DNA of 64,000 nucleotides from Candidatus Heimdallarchaeota archaeon (GCA_030149205.1 JASBSB010000003.1:310001-374000), one strand, 5' to 3'. Positions 37,242 to 46,551 are shown, counted from the first letter of the stretch. Numbers and translations are program-made. Notes: generated from the sequence alone by a model not told the origin.

Positions 37242-38060
37242 ATGAGCTCACAAGATTCAGTTTTAGTTACAGGAGCGAGTACAGGAATTGGGCGGGAGAT
37301 CGTTGAATTTCTAGCTACGAAAGATTTTCACGTCTATGCGGGGGCTAGAAAACAGGCAGATATTGATGCTCTTTCCAGTTTACAAAACGTGCAGGGTTTG
37401 AAGATCGATGTAACTAGTGACGAAGACGTTAAAGCATCATTAGAGACTATTGAAAGTGAAGGCCGCAAGTTATTCGGATTGGTTAACAATGCGGGAATTG
37501 CAGTTTCAGGGCCATTAATTGACCTTCAGGTAGAGGACTTAAGAAATCAATTCGAGGTGAATGTTTATGGAGCATTTCGTATGGTTAAGACCTACAGTCA
37601 TCATTTGCTTGAAACAAAGGGGAGAATTGTAAACATCAGTTCTATTGCTGGTAGAATCACCCTTCCATTTTTAACTCCTTATTCTATGTCGAAATTCGCA
37701 CTTGAGGCTTTTTCGGATGGATTACGAAGAGAGTTAGGCCTACGTGGGGTCAAGACTATCAGCATAGAACCAGGCTCTGTTAAAACACCAATTTGGGACA
37801 AAACCAATGTAGAAGACTCAAAATTTGAGAATTCGATTTTTAAAAAAGAAGCAAGACAAATGGGTAGATTTATGGTTTCGGATGGAAAGAAGAATGGATT
37901 AGAACCAATTAAAATTGCCAAGTTGGTTCATAAGGTGTTAACCATGCCCAAGCCAAAGCCTAGGTACTTGATTACAAGAAAACAATTTATGAATAAGTTG
38001 ATGTTGAAAACCACGGACAGTATGAAAGATTCTTATTTTATGAGAAATTTCAAAAAATAA
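37242..38060 (+). CDS. Short-chain dehydrogenase/reductase (classical SDR)
   Basis: A 272-residue NAD(P)-dependent oxidoreductase. TGASTGIG (11-18) is the cofactor-binding glycine motif, NNAG the structural motif, IVNISSIAG contains the catalytic serine, and YSMSK the Tyr/Lys pair. It resembles the retinol-dehydrogenase/17-beta-HSD type of SDR, which often has a C-terminal extension such as the basic one here. Substrate unknown. Its TAA stop (38058-38060) overlaps the last base of a converging tRNA gene. Confidence 0.88.
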   Translation: MSSQDSVLVTGASTGIGREIVEFLATKDFHVYAGARKQADIDALSSLQNVQGLKIDVTSDEDVKASLETIESEGRKLFGLVNNAGIAVSGPLIDLQVEDLRNQFEVNVYGAFRMVKTYSHHLLETKGRIVNISSIAGRITLPFLTPYSMSKFALEAFSDGLRRELGLRGVKTISIEPGSVKTPIWDKTNVEDSKFENSIFKKEARQMGRFMVSDGKKNGLEPIKIAKLVHKVLTMPKPKPRYLITRKQFMNKLMLKTTDSMKDSYFMRNFKK

Positions 38061-38142
38061 GCACTTACCGGGATTTGAACCCGGGACGTTGGCTTTCTTA
38101 CATTTACCGAAGGCCAATGTGTTTCCACTACACCATAAGTGC
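38060..38142 (-). tRNA. tRNA-Arg (anticodon TCG) with a 12-base intron
   Basis: The cloverleaf on the minus strand has acceptor GCACTTA/TAAGTGC, D arm GTGT/ACAC, anticodon stem TTGGC/GCCAA, variable loop of four bases and T arm CCGGG-TTCAAAT-CCCGG. Between the anticodon stems lie 19 bases instead of seven. Removing a 12-base intron at 37/38 (38095-38106) leaves the loop CTTCGGA with anticodon TCG, which reads Arg CGA. A three-pair helix and AAA bulge fit a relaxed bulge-helix-bulge splice site. The discriminator is U, which is unusual for Arg, so the isotype is slightly uncertain. CCA is not encoded. Confidence 0.85.
38095..38106 (-). other. tRNA intron (12 bases, position 37/38)
   Basis: TAAATGTAAGAA on the minus strand. 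Loop bases C32, U33 and U34 can pair with intron bases A, A and G before a three-base AAA bulge, giving the bulge-helix-bulge shape that the archaeal splicing endonuclease cuts, although the fourth pair is mismatched (C35 opposite U). Confidence 0.7.
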
Positions 38143-38174
38143 AAAGATAATTTAATTTTCTCAAATCTAATTTA

Positions 38175-38190
38175 ACCTTATACATAAGGT
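38175..38190. repeat. Inverted repeat upstream of the tRNA gene
   Basis: ACCTTAT-AC-ATAAGGT is a perfect 7+2+7 inverted repeat between the tRNA 5' end and the GNAT gene. It contains the same TAAGGT core as the repeat at 37041-37120 and continues as TAAGGTAAAA. Either a shared operator or coincidence. Confidence 0.4.
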
Positions 38191-38213
38191 AAAAGATTGT
38201 TGACGTAATTCGC

Positions 38214-39056
38214 TTATTTCTTAACACCAAGATAAAAGACAAATCGGTCATACTCTTTAAACCCAATTTTTTTATAAAGTCCTCTTGCTACTGTGTTTTT
38301 CTCATTTACAAAGAGAGTTGGGACTCGTTTTGTTTTTATGATCCCTAAGGTAACAGCCACAGTCAATGCCCTTCCAATTCCTTGATTTCTCACACCTTCC
38401 TTAACGTACACATTTCCAAGCTGTACGGTGTAGGGAGTCTCAAAGTGTGTTCCTGCAAATCCTAGAATATCATCATCACTCTCACAAATCACAGAAAGTT
38501 CAGACTTTAACTGTAAAGGATTAAACCAAGTTTCACTCTCTGGTAGAAATAATTCGATAAGGTCAGTATCTTCAATTGTTGCAGCTCTAATTGTAGGTAG
38601 GTCGTTAATATCTGGAACTTCAATATCCTTTGATTCTAGACGCATCGCAACATCTAAATTTTGCTCAATCCAGAGATAGGATTCCCACCCTAAGATAGGT
38701 GGAGGGTCATGACGAAGGTTTTCCTCATCATTAGATAACCCAACAGGATAAATCACCATGATTTTATCAAACTTCAAATTCATGTCCACGTAGTCTTTAA
38801 TAGAACTCCAATAAGAAATCTGCCTCGCTGGAAAAATTAGTACAGGTACATCATTTCCCTTATAGATTGTAAATCCAGATAAAATTTCACCGTTCACTCC
38901 AGAAATTTTGTAAATTGCACTAACCTCATTCATGGGTGAATGCAAGTCTCCAACCAACAATTGATTTCTGAAGACATCTTGGATCATATTTCCCATAATT
39001 TTTGCGACGTCATGATTTGATTCTGCAATTGTAATTTTATAGGGTTCAGTATCCAT
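38214..39056 (-). CDS. GNAT-family N-acetyltransferase
   Basis: A 280-residue protein. The C-terminal third holds the acetyl-CoA motif YVKEGVRNQGIGRALTVAVTLG (R-x-x-G-x-G) and LFVNEKNTVARGLYKKIGFKEY. The N-terminal part, about 160 residues, is probably a second, degenerate acetyltransferase-like domain. ATG 39056 is preferred; the frame stays open to a TTG at 39104. Substrate unknown (amine or protein N-terminus). Confidence 0.82.
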   Translation of the reverse strand: MDTEPYKITIAESNHDVAKIMGNMIQDVFRNQLLVGDLHSPMNEVSAIYKISGVNGEILSGFTIYKGNDVPVLIFPARQISYWSSIKDYVDMNLKFDKIMVIYPVGLSNDEENLRHDPPPILGWESYLWIEQNLDVAMRLESKDIEVPDINDLPTIRAATIEDTDLIELFLPESETWFNPLQLKSELSVICESDDDILGFAGTHFETPYTVQLGNVYVKEGVRNQGIGRALTVAVTLGIIKTKRVPTLFVNEKNTVARGLYKKIGFKEYDRFVFYLGVKK

Positions 39057-39209
39057 AGGTGTCTTAGTTGTAAGTATTTTTAACAGGCTAGATAAATTTA
39101 CCAAACCTCGTTAATTCCCAATTTCTTTGTTAATTTTGGATGAATTTTCACTTCTAAAATACCGTTATACCAAAATCTCTTTCTACAACATTTGATAAAC
39201 CAATAATAT

Positions 39210-41147
39210 TTAGTCCTCAAAAAACCTTTTTATTTTTGATCTTAAAAGTCTAGGTTCAGGGTTTATTTTTTCAAGGCTTTCTTTTAGCCAACTTGGAAGA
39301 TGTTCCTGAACCTTTGGACTTCCATATCGAAAATCAAGAAGTAAGATAAACGCTTTATCATCTATAGACCTAACTGCTCGACCAGCTGCCTGACTTGCTT
39401 TATTAACTGCAGGGATAATATACCCCAACTTTCTTCCCTCTGAGGGAAATTTAGCTTCCAAATATTCTATCTGAGAGTTTACCCTAGGATTAGGTGGTGC
39501 GTATGGAATCCCAACTACAATGACAGCATTCATCAAATCACCAGGAAAGTCCGTTCCTTCTGAAGACCGCCCACCTAAAACAGCACAAAGTAAAGCTCCT
39601 CCTCTCTCGGCCTCACCTTTGAATTTTTGTATCAACTCATCATTTTCTGTTGAGCTTAACCCCTCTTTAACTTCATAAATTGGTTTTAATCGAAATTGAT
39701 TTAAGCCATTTTTAAAGAGTTCTCGCAAAATCTGGTAGGAAGGTGTGAATAAACCAACATTTGCGGGTGTGTTCTCAACTACAGCTTCTATTAAATCAAC
39801 CATTTTTTTGTAGGTTTGAGGTCCTCGATGGTTATATAAGGTACTTAACCTGTCAGTGTAATAAACCGAAATGTTAGATTTGAGATATGGAGAGGGGAGA
39901 ATTGAGGTCTGAGTTTCAACTCTATCTAATCCTATTGTGTGTTTATAAGCATCTGCATCACCTATACTACCAGAAATATGAACTGAAGCAAATACGTCTT
40001 CAAAGACGGGTAAAAGTAGTTTACTAGCATCTAAAGATGTTATTCGAAGAACTGCGTATCTGTCTTTTGGGTTGTTTACAAAAGTTCTTGTTTCCACAGA
40101 TTGAATGTATGCGGCTTCACCAATTGCATTGTACCACCTAAGGAAAAATTCACCTATTCTACCAATTGATGATCTTGGTTCTTTACCCTGTTTTATCAAA
40201 TTTTTACGAATCTCGAATCCAATTTCTATCAGATCTTCAAAGAAGAATTCATCCAATTCAATATCACAATCTAATTCAATCTCTTCAAGGATGTTTGCAC
40301 CATCAACTTTTGTTTCTAAGCCAACTTTATGCCTTTTTGCTAGATCATTAAAAAAATTGATCAAAGATTCAAAAAATGGAATCAAGTCAGACCTCTTAAT
40401 CCTTCGAGACTCATTTATTGCTCTTGGAATCGAGAACGTTGATAATTCATCAGAGTTGATTTTTATCCCGACATCGGGAAGATTGTGACACTCATCAATC
40501 ACAAGAATTAGATCTTGTGGATCAACTTTCAATTGGTTCAGAAGACTACTTCTATTAATTGGATCAAACATGTATAGATAACTACAGGCTATAACATCTA
40601 CTTTTGACAGGAGCTTCCTTGCAGTTTCTGCTGGGCAAATGTCTGCTGACTGACTCAATTCGAAGATTCTTTGAGAATCACTTGGTGAACTACTTAATGC
40701 ATTAAGAACTGGTAAAAGTCTTGCATCACTTCCCATGTTTTTGAAATACTGACATTTTTTGTTGACTTTAAGTTGCATACACATTTCATTTACAGCACTT
40801 GAAGATTTGGCGTATTTATTTACCAATTCATGAAGGCACATAGATCCTCTTCCCCTAAGAGTAATCCCCGAGACTTGAGACTTTTTAGATATCTCTCTCA
40901 ACTCCTCAATAACCCGGTCCATCTGAGAGTGGGTTCTTGCCATATAAATTATTTTTTTATGTCTCTCCTTTGCATATGGGAGTAAAGCTGATAAGACTGC
41001 TATTGTTTTTCCAGTCCCATTTGCAGCCTCATATATGAAATGAGAACGTGTGTGAATATTTTCAAATAGTGGAATTACTATTTTTTCTTGGGCTGGTCGA
41101 ATCTCATAGGGAAAATAATCTTTCCAATGAGCATGCTGATTACTCAT
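39210..41147 (-). CDS. XPD/Rad3-type iron-sulfur DNA helicase
   Basis: A 645-residue superfamily 2 helicase of the XPD/DinG group, acting in DNA repair. Walker A is AANGTGKT (41-48). The 4Fe-4S domain has C104, C123, C132 and C171. Motif II is LVIDECHNLPD (DECH at 218-221). The second helicase domain has AVLGGRSSEGTDFPGD and motif VI QAAGRAVRSIDDKAF. The cluster domain cysteines are all present. It stands alone, transcribed divergently from the Gfo/Idh gene. Confidence 0.93.
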   Translation of the reverse strand: MSNQHAHWKDYFPYEIRPAQEKIVIPLFENIHTRSHFIYEAANGTGKTIAVLSALLPYAKERHKKIIYMARTHSQMDRVIEELREISKKSQVSGITLRGRGSMCLHELVNKYAKSSSAVNEMCMQLKVNKKCQYFKNMGSDARLLPVLNALSSSPSDSQRIFELSQSADICPAETARKLLSKVDVIACSYLYMFDPINRSSLLNQLKVDPQDLILVIDECHNLPDVGIKINSDELSTFSIPRAINESRRIKRSDLIPFFESLINFFNDLAKRHKVGLETKVDGANILEEIELDCDIELDEFFFEDLIEIGFEIRKNLIKQGKEPRSSIGRIGEFFLRWYNAIGEAAYIQSVETRTFVNNPKDRYAVLRITSLDASKLLLPVFEDVFASVHISGSIGDADAYKHTIGLDRVETQTSILPSPYLKSNISVYYTDRLSTLYNHRGPQTYKKMVDLIEAVVENTPANVGLFTPSYQILRELFKNGLNQFRLKPIYEVKEGLSSTENDELIQKFKGEAERGGALLCAVLGGRSSEGTDFPGDLMNAVIVVGIPYAPPNPRVNSQIEYLEAKFPSEGRKLGYIIPAVNKASQAAGRAVRSIDDKAFILLLDFRYGSPKVQEHLPSWLKESLEKINPEPRLLRSKIKRFFED

Positions 41148-41298
41148 AGTTTTGTATAACTGAAGTTACGATGTGAGTATAATAAATCCTCTTATGAGTA
41201 TAAGGTAGCAAGACCTTTTCCCATATTGTCTCATTCTTGATGATTTTAAACAAATCAGTGTCCTATATGCTTATTAATCAGTTTATTCAACTTAAATT

Positions 41299-42360
41299 AT
41301 GTCCAAAATCAAGGTTGGAATAGTGGGTACAGGGTTTGGGTCGATAGTGCATTACCCTGGATTCCTCCACCACCCTGATTTTGAACCTGTGATAATGATT
41401 GGAAGAAATGAGGCAAAAACCAAAGCGATAGCAAAGAGGTTAAACATTGCATGGTCGACCAATATGAAAGATGTCCTTGAAAATGAAGAAATAAAGGCAG
41501 TAAGCATTGTTACACCACCTAAAACTCACAAAATGTTGATATTAGATTCAATACGATCAGAAAAACATGTTATGATAGAAAAGCCAATTTCTGTTTCACT
41601 TAAGGAGTCTCAAGAAGTACTAGAGCAAGTTGAAGAAAGTGGGTTAACAGCCATGGTTAATTTTGAATTTAGGTTTATAGAAAATAGAGCCTATTTGATT
41701 GAATTGTTAAAATCAGGTTATATTGGTAAGATCCATGACTTTTCTATAGCAGTGAGAACCGCCAGCCGATTAAACCCCCGTAAGAAGGGATATAATTGGT
41801 GGTCAGAGAGGGCTGAGGGAGGCGGAGTATTAAACTCGATTGGTGCACATTATCTAGACATAATCCTCCAAATTTTTGGTGAAATTGACAGTGTCTATGG
41901 AGTACCTCTAACCATCTTTGAAAAGAGACTGAACAAATCAACCGGAAAGATGAGGAAGGTTTCTGCTGATGATGCTGTTTCTGCAATGATTCATATTTCA
42001 GAGAATGTTTCGGGAACTCTCCAAGCAAGTTCTGTGTCACCATTTGGAAGAGGGACAAAGATGGAGTTTTATGGGGAAGAGGGGGCCTTGGTATTAAAGG
42101 CAGATGGAAGGTTGATGGCAGGGAAAACACAACGGGACTCTGACCTGCAAGAAATAACCATTCCAGACCATTTGAAGGTTCAGAAGTTCAAAAATGAGCA
42201 TAACTTAGTTGGCCCGTTTTTAAAGGTTTTAGATCTGTTTTCTAAGGGTATTAACACAGGAAGCTCACCGTCTCCAAATTTGGAAGATGCAATTAGGGTT
42301 CAGAGGACAATTCAAAGTATTTACACATCAAATTCAAATCTGAAAAGAGTTAAAATATAG
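41299..42360 (+). CDS. Gfo/Idh/MocA-family oxidoreductase
   Basis: A 353-residue NAD(P)-dependent oxidoreductase. VGIVGTGFGSIVHYPGFLHHP is the dinucleotide-binding start, SIVTPPKTHKMLIL and MIEKPISVSLKES carry the EKP motif, and GGGVLNSIGAHYLDIILQIFGE the GGG...D..H region with the catalytic residue. Acts on a sugar or polyol, or dehydrogenates a related compound. It is 59 bases upstream of the M20 peptidase-like gene on the same strand; a functional link is not obvious. Confidence 0.92.
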   Translation: MSKIKVGIVGTGFGSIVHYPGFLHHPDFEPVIMIGRNEAKTKAIAKRLNIAWSTNMKDVLENEEIKAVSIVTPPKTHKMLILDSIRSEKHVMIEKPISVSLKESQEVLEQVEESGLTAMVNFEFRFIENRAYLIELLKSGYIGKIHDFSIAVRTASRLNPRKKGYNWWSERAEGGGVLNSIGAHYLDIILQIFGEIDSVYGVPLTIFEKRLNKSTGKMRKVSADDAVSAMIHISENVSGTLQASSVSPFGRGTKMEFYGEEGALVLKADGRLMAGKTQRDSDLQEITIPDHLKVQKFKNEHNLVGPFLKVLDLFSKGINTGSSPSPNLEDAIRVQRTIQSIYTSNSNLKRVKI

Positions 42361-42419
42361 TTTGCAAGATAAATTAAGTGTTAATAGAAGCTTAATAAAC
42401 CTATGAGCAATTATAACCT

Positions 42420-43607
42420 ATGTCTATCAGAACAGAAGCTGAAGGATTAAATGATAAATTGGTTACTTATAGAAGGCATTTTCATATGTACCCTGAATTA
42501 GGTTTTCAAGAATTTGAAACTTCAAAATTTATACAAGAAAAGCTCAAAGAACTAGGTTTGGAACCTAAAGTTATTGCAAAAACCGGAATAATCGCAGATA
42601 TCTTAGGAGAAAAAGGATCTGGAAAAACATTAATGATTCGAGCAGATATAGACGCACTACCAGTTACTGAGGCAAATCAAACTGAATATAAGTCGAAAAA
42701 TGAGGGGGTGTCACATGCCTGTGGTCATGATTCCCATATCACCTGCTTGTTGAGTGCTGCGGAGCTCTTGGTGAAACATAAATCAGATTTTAAGGGAAGA
42801 ATCAGGCTTCTTTTTCAACCTGCCGAAGAAGGACCTGGGGGTGCAGTCCCGATGATAAAGGAAGGCGCATTAGGGGACCCAAATCACCCAGACGTTGATG
42901 CAGCTCTTGCTCTTCATGTTACCAATGGAGCCCCAGTTGGGATGATTGGAGTGACGGATGGTCTGCTAACCGCATCAGCTGATGAATTCTATGTGACTGT
43001 AAAGGGAAAGGGTGGACATGGGAGCGCCCCTCATGAAGCTATTGACCCAGTGTATATTGCAGCTCAGCTTACAGTTTCTGTTCAAGGGTACCTGACAAGA
43101 ACAATAGACCCTACACAACATGTTGTATTTACTGTCGGTAAATTAGTAGGTGGAGAACGACAGAATGTGATTAGTGAAACCGCACGAATGGAAGCAACAC
43201 TACGAACACACGATCGAGAAGTTAGAAAGAAATTAAAGGATGAGCTACCCAAGTTTTTCAATCAGCTTGCTAAATCCTTTGGAGGCAGTGCAGAAACAGA
43301 AATTATTACAGGTTATGATGTAGGTATCAATGATAAACACCTCAATGACTTAATAAGGGAAGCTCACAAGAAATTGTATCCAGAATATGGATACGAGGAT
43401 TTGAAAGGGATTATGGGTGCAGAAGATTTCTTTGAATTCAGTTTAGAAGGAAAAATTCCAAGTTCTATGTTTTGGTTATTTGGGGAAAATAAAGAGAAAG
43501 GGTTCACTTCTCCTAACCACAGCAATTATTTTGACTATGATGAAAAAGCATTACCTATCGGAACAACAATTTTAGTACAGACTGCCTTGGATTATCTCAA
43601 TGAATAA
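42420..43607 (+). CDS. M20-family amidohydrolase
   Basis: A 395-residue dizinc hydrolase of the HipO/N-acyl-amino-acid amidohydrolase group. ADIDALPV, HACGHDSHITCLL, LFQPAEEGPGGA, ALALHVTNGAPVG and the C-terminal SPNHSNYFDYDE carry the metal ligands and catalytic Glu. The dimerisation domain begins near GKGGHGSAPHEAIDP. It probably cleaves N-acyl or aminoacyl amides. The overall architecture and length are normal. The 3' end faces the membrane regulator gene 75 bases on. Confidence 0.94.
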   Translation: MSIRTEAEGLNDKLVTYRRHFHMYPELGFQEFETSKFIQEKLKELGLEPKVIAKTGIIADILGEKGSGKTLMIRADIDALPVTEANQTEYKSKNEGVSHACGHDSHITCLLSAAELLVKHKSDFKGRIRLLFQPAEEGPGGAVPMIKEGALGDPNHPDVDAALALHVTNGAPVGMIGVTDGLLTASADEFYVTVKGKGGHGSAPHEAIDPVYIAAQLTVSVQGYLTRTIDPTQHVVFTVGKLVGGERQNVISETARMEATLRTHDREVRKKLKDELPKFFNQLAKSFGGSAETEIITGYDVGINDKHLNDLIREAHKKLYPEYGYEDLKGIMGAEDFFEFSLEGKIPSSMFWLFGENKEKGFTSPNHSNYFDYDEKALPIGTTILVQTALDYLNE

Positions 43608-43681
43608 AAACCTATTCTGTTAATTTTTACAATTTTATTATTCAGTTATTTATTCTTCAAGTATTTACTGTGACAAACGAA

Positions 43682-45292
43682 CTAAATCCTTTCTATTTGA
43701 ACGTCATTTTTGTCTAAAACGAAATTATTTCGTAAGGTGAGAGATTCTAATATTAATTCAATTTTCCGAAAATCTATCGTTATACCTTCCTCATCCACGA
43801 CTACGATCTTATGTCTCTTAAGTACGTTGATTTGATTTCTTACTGTCTTCCTGTTTGAATCCGATTGTCCTGCTATATATGTAATGTTAAATGAATCCAG
43901 GTCTTCATTAAGCAGTGTCTGTAATATATTAATAGTGTGTTTAGATTTCAGTTCCAATTCTGTTTCTTTTAGGTCTATGTCAAATTGATTTATGAACTCT
44001 GTAGCAACGTATACATTAAATCTACCAATTTTGAATTGTTCCACCCAACCATACTCCTCTAAAATCTGAAGATGCCAGAGTAAGTTCCCCATACCTAGAT
44101 CTAATGCTGCCTTTACCTCTCTTAGATGAGCTCCATATTTCCCAACGTGTTCTAGATACTGCATAATCAACTCTCTTACACGGTTCATCAGAACCTCATT
44201 GTTATTGAGTTGTCTGTTCGAGAGGTTATATAGGGATCCAACAAAAAATATGCTGAGTATCCACGATTTTTCAACAAGGAAATTTAAGACCGAAGAAACT
44301 TTTCTGAAAAATAAACCAATTAAAACAAGTAAACCAATAATAGATAGGGTTATTTGCTGAATTGGGTCAAGATTAATGTGAATATTTGGAATTAAAATTC
44401 CACTATTGTTGGTGTTGGAATTTGAGGTCACAGAAGATGTCCCTCCACCGATGATTTTAACTTGAATATTTTCAACCTGAGATTTGACAATTAGAGAGAT
44501 GAATTTTCCAAAATCAATAAAAGATTGAGGAGTATATTGTTGTACGGCTAACTCACTTGAATGAGATGCTTTTTTTCCTGAGCTGGAGATTAAATTGAAA
44601 CCAGAAGTTATGAATTGCCCTGTTGAGCCATTCTGCATAACTGAAACAGGTGTATAAGTTATGGCTTTGGACATATTTGACCCCGTGTTTCCCATTTCTC
44701 GACCAGTTGCTACCACCTGTGCTGTCGGCAACGGTTCAATTAAAGAAATAGGCCCACGGTAAGAAGAGTTAGTGAATCCCTTTGACCTGAAACCTGTATC
44801 TGTAATGTTGATTGACCAATTAGAAGAATTAAAGGTGTGGTCATCATGAGATACCTCATATAAGGATTTAATCCCTAAACCTAACAATAAATCATCTTTG
44901 AGTTCATCCAGATATGGAGAAAAGATCATTACACTTTTGTTTCCTGAAGTTCTAATGTAATTTAAAAGAGATTTTTCCAATTCACTATAGATAGAACCTT
45001 TGTTCATCTCACTTACAATTACAACCTGAAAATTCGAAAGATTGTAAAGTGGTTTACTCGACAGTAGATTAAACGTCACGTTAACTAACGAGGTATTTAA
45101 CCCACTTAATGAACTTTGAATGAATGAGTTTTCTGAAGCTCCACTTGAAAGTACCAAAACATTGACTTTCTTTTGTAATAAATTGATATTTGTAAGATTT
45201 GAACTTGTAGCAGAATAAGAATGAGTAAAGCCACTCAAAGTTAAGACTAAGAGAATTAAAACAATTGACGATTTTGGAACTTTAAATTTCAT
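43682..45292 (-). CDS. Membrane-bound winged-helix transcription regulator with extracellular domain
   Basis: A 536-residue one-component signalling protein, by inference. It has a signal helix (about 8-28), an external domain (about 40-295) with a DUF4350/amidotransferase-like core (VNVLVLSSGASEN and LNYIRTSGNKSVMIFSP), and a Ser/Asn linker. One or two membrane helices follow (ITLSIIGLLVLIGLFF and SWILSIFFVGSLYN). Inside are two winged-helix units: KYGAHLREVKAALDLGMGNLLWHLQILEEYGWVEQFKIGR and IAGQSDSNRKTVRNQINVLKRHKIV. The first closely matches archaeal membrane-anchored ArsR/MarR-like regulators. It lies 42 bases after the surface protein gene, probably in one operon. Confidence 0.8.
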   Translation of the reverse strand: MKFKVPKSSIVLILLVLTLSGFTHSYSATSSNLTNINLLQKKVNVLVLSSGASENSFIQSSLSGLNTSLVNVTFNLLSSKPLYNLSNFQVVIVSEMNKGSIYSELEKSLLNYIRTSGNKSVMIFSPYLDELKDDLLLGLGIKSLYEVSHDDHTFNSSNWSINITDTGFRSKGFTNSSYRGPISLIEPLPTAQVVATGREMGNTGSNMSKAITYTPVSVMQNGSTGQFITSGFNLISSSGKKASHSSELAVQQYTPQSFIDFGKFISLIVKSQVENIQVKIIGGGTSSVTSNSNTNNSGILIPNIHINLDPIQQITLSIIGLLVLIGLFFRKVSSVLNFLVEKSWILSIFFVGSLYNLSNRQLNNNEVLMNRVRELIMQYLEHVGKYGAHLREVKAALDLGMGNLLWHLQILEEYGWVEQFKIGRFNVYVATEFINQFDIDLKETELELKSKHTINILQTLLNEDLDSFNITYIAGQSDSNRKTVRNQINVLKRHKIVVVDEEGITIDFRKIELILESLTLRNNFVLDKNDVQIERI

Positions 45293-45334
45293 ATCTAATC
45301 CTTATTCTACTGCATACTATTTTATGAGTTTCTC

Positions 45335-46474
45335 CTAATCAATCTTTCTACGATATAGTCCTGCTGCAACAAAGATCATAGCAAAGACTGCGATGAACTC
45401 AAACCCTGGAACTCCGCTTGGAAGTGAGGTAGTGCCAAGATATTTTTGTGCAATAGATTGCAAAGCAGCACTGGTTGATTGTGAAACTACACCTATCTTT
45501 GGATCCCAGAACACTTTCTTAGGTTGGATAGCATTAAAGGAGAAGAATACTCGACTTGCATGTTCTCCAACTGAAAGGTCATGTTCTTCAGAGCTAATGT
45601 TTTGGAATTTTGATGTTAAGACAGAAGCATTTTTACCATCTGCATAAACCCAATTTGCCCAGGAAAAGAACCCAGAAACTCCTGCTTGAGTCATGTTTAA
45701 TTCTTTTTCATTTGAAGCAAAGTGGTTTTCCTCATCATACGATGAATTTTCAACTCTCTGAGTTGCAGTTGTCTTTATCTTTGTACCTAAAGCAAGTGAA
45801 GTCTGTGTACCTTTATATGCGTAATTGTTGATTTTCACATCAATTTTTAATGCATTTGGTGTAATTGTTACATTATCTTTCTTTACAATTTGAGAGGCAA
45901 CATGAATGACCAATGTGAACACATTGTCACTGGTTGAAGCAGTAATTGTGTAAGTTCCATATTGATCTACAACTGTTGAGAGAGGACTCCAAGTTGCATT
46001 AGATAAGTCATATGTTGAGACTGCACCAGTACCATTGTATGCTGATCCATTAAGGTTTTTGTATTCAACTATTTTGTTGAAGTCAACCCTAAATTTGAAT
46101 TTTGTTTGGGTTGAATTTGCTTCAGTTTTATAGGAAAACTTGAACTCTGGAGAGTCTCCTTTATGAACCTGAAACTCTACCTCAATTTTATCCTTACGAT
46201 TTGCAACTTTTGACACTGATTCTATTTGAAAGTTATTTGTCGAGTTTTGTACTTCGACCTGTCTTCCAAATGCATCATGTTGTTCTTTTTCTTGCTCTGC
46301 AGTCTTTTCACCATCTTTGTGAGTGACTGTTGAAGTTGATGTTTTATCACCTGACTTAGTTGTTTGGGTCTCTGTTCCATCAGCGACTGCCTTGGAAGCA
46401 TATATTGAGAACATAAGTAGTGAGATAATTACAAACACCATAAGCAGGGATTTTGACCTGTTGATTGTTTTCAT
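45335..46474 (-). CDS. Surface protein with PGF-type C-terminal sorting signal
   Basis: A 379-residue exported protein. It has a signal helix (about 8-30), then a charged Thr/Lys/Glu-rich stretch and beta-rich domains with many NxS/T sequons. The C-terminus VPGFEFIAVFAMIFVAAGLYRRK is a PGF motif, transmembrane helix and basic tail. That matches the tripartite PGF-CTERM layout recognised by archaeosortases. It is directly upstream of the membrane regulator gene, so regulator and surface protein may be a pair. Function unknown. Confidence 0.75.
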   Translation of the reverse strand: MKTINRSKSLLMVFVIISLLMFSIYASKAVADGTETQTTKSGDKTSTSTVTHKDGEKTAEQEKEQHDAFGRQVEVQNSTNNFQIESVSKVANRKDKIEVEFQVHKGDSPEFKFSYKTEANSTQTKFKFRVDFNKIVEYKNLNGSAYNGTGAVSTYDLSNATWSPLSTVVDQYGTYTITASTSDNVFTLVIHVASQIVKKDNVTITPNALKIDVKINNYAYKGTQTSLALGTKIKTTATQRVENSSYDEENHFASNEKELNMTQAGVSGFFSWANWVYADGKNASVLTSKFQNISSEEHDLSVGEHASRVFFSFNAIQPKKVFWDPKIGVVSQSTSAALQSIAQKYLGTTSLPSGVPGFEFIAVFAMIFVAAGLYRRKID

Positions 46475-46551
46475 TTCTTTAAACCTCGCGAACTTTGTAA
46501 GTTCTTAATATATTATAACCTTCAATTCTTATTAGACTATAAGGAACAAAC

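Noticed and set aside
38060..38142. Reading the intron tRNA as Tyr (GTA) or Thr (TGT)
   Set aside because: ATGTAAG could form a loop with U33 and GTA, but no stem pairs around it; TGT lacks U33. Only the TTGGC/GCCAA stem fits.
40105..40488. 127-codon plus-strand frame inside the helicase gene
   Set aside because: Shadow of the helicase, Ser/Lys-rich with no motif.
41220..41250. C/D box small RNA
   Set aside because: A TGATGA occurs in the gap but no matching D box (CTGA) lies at a suitable distance on that strand.
41744..42130. 128-codon minus-strand frame inside the Gfo/Idh gene
   Set aside because: Low-complexity Pro/His/Leu translation opposite a well conserved coding frame.
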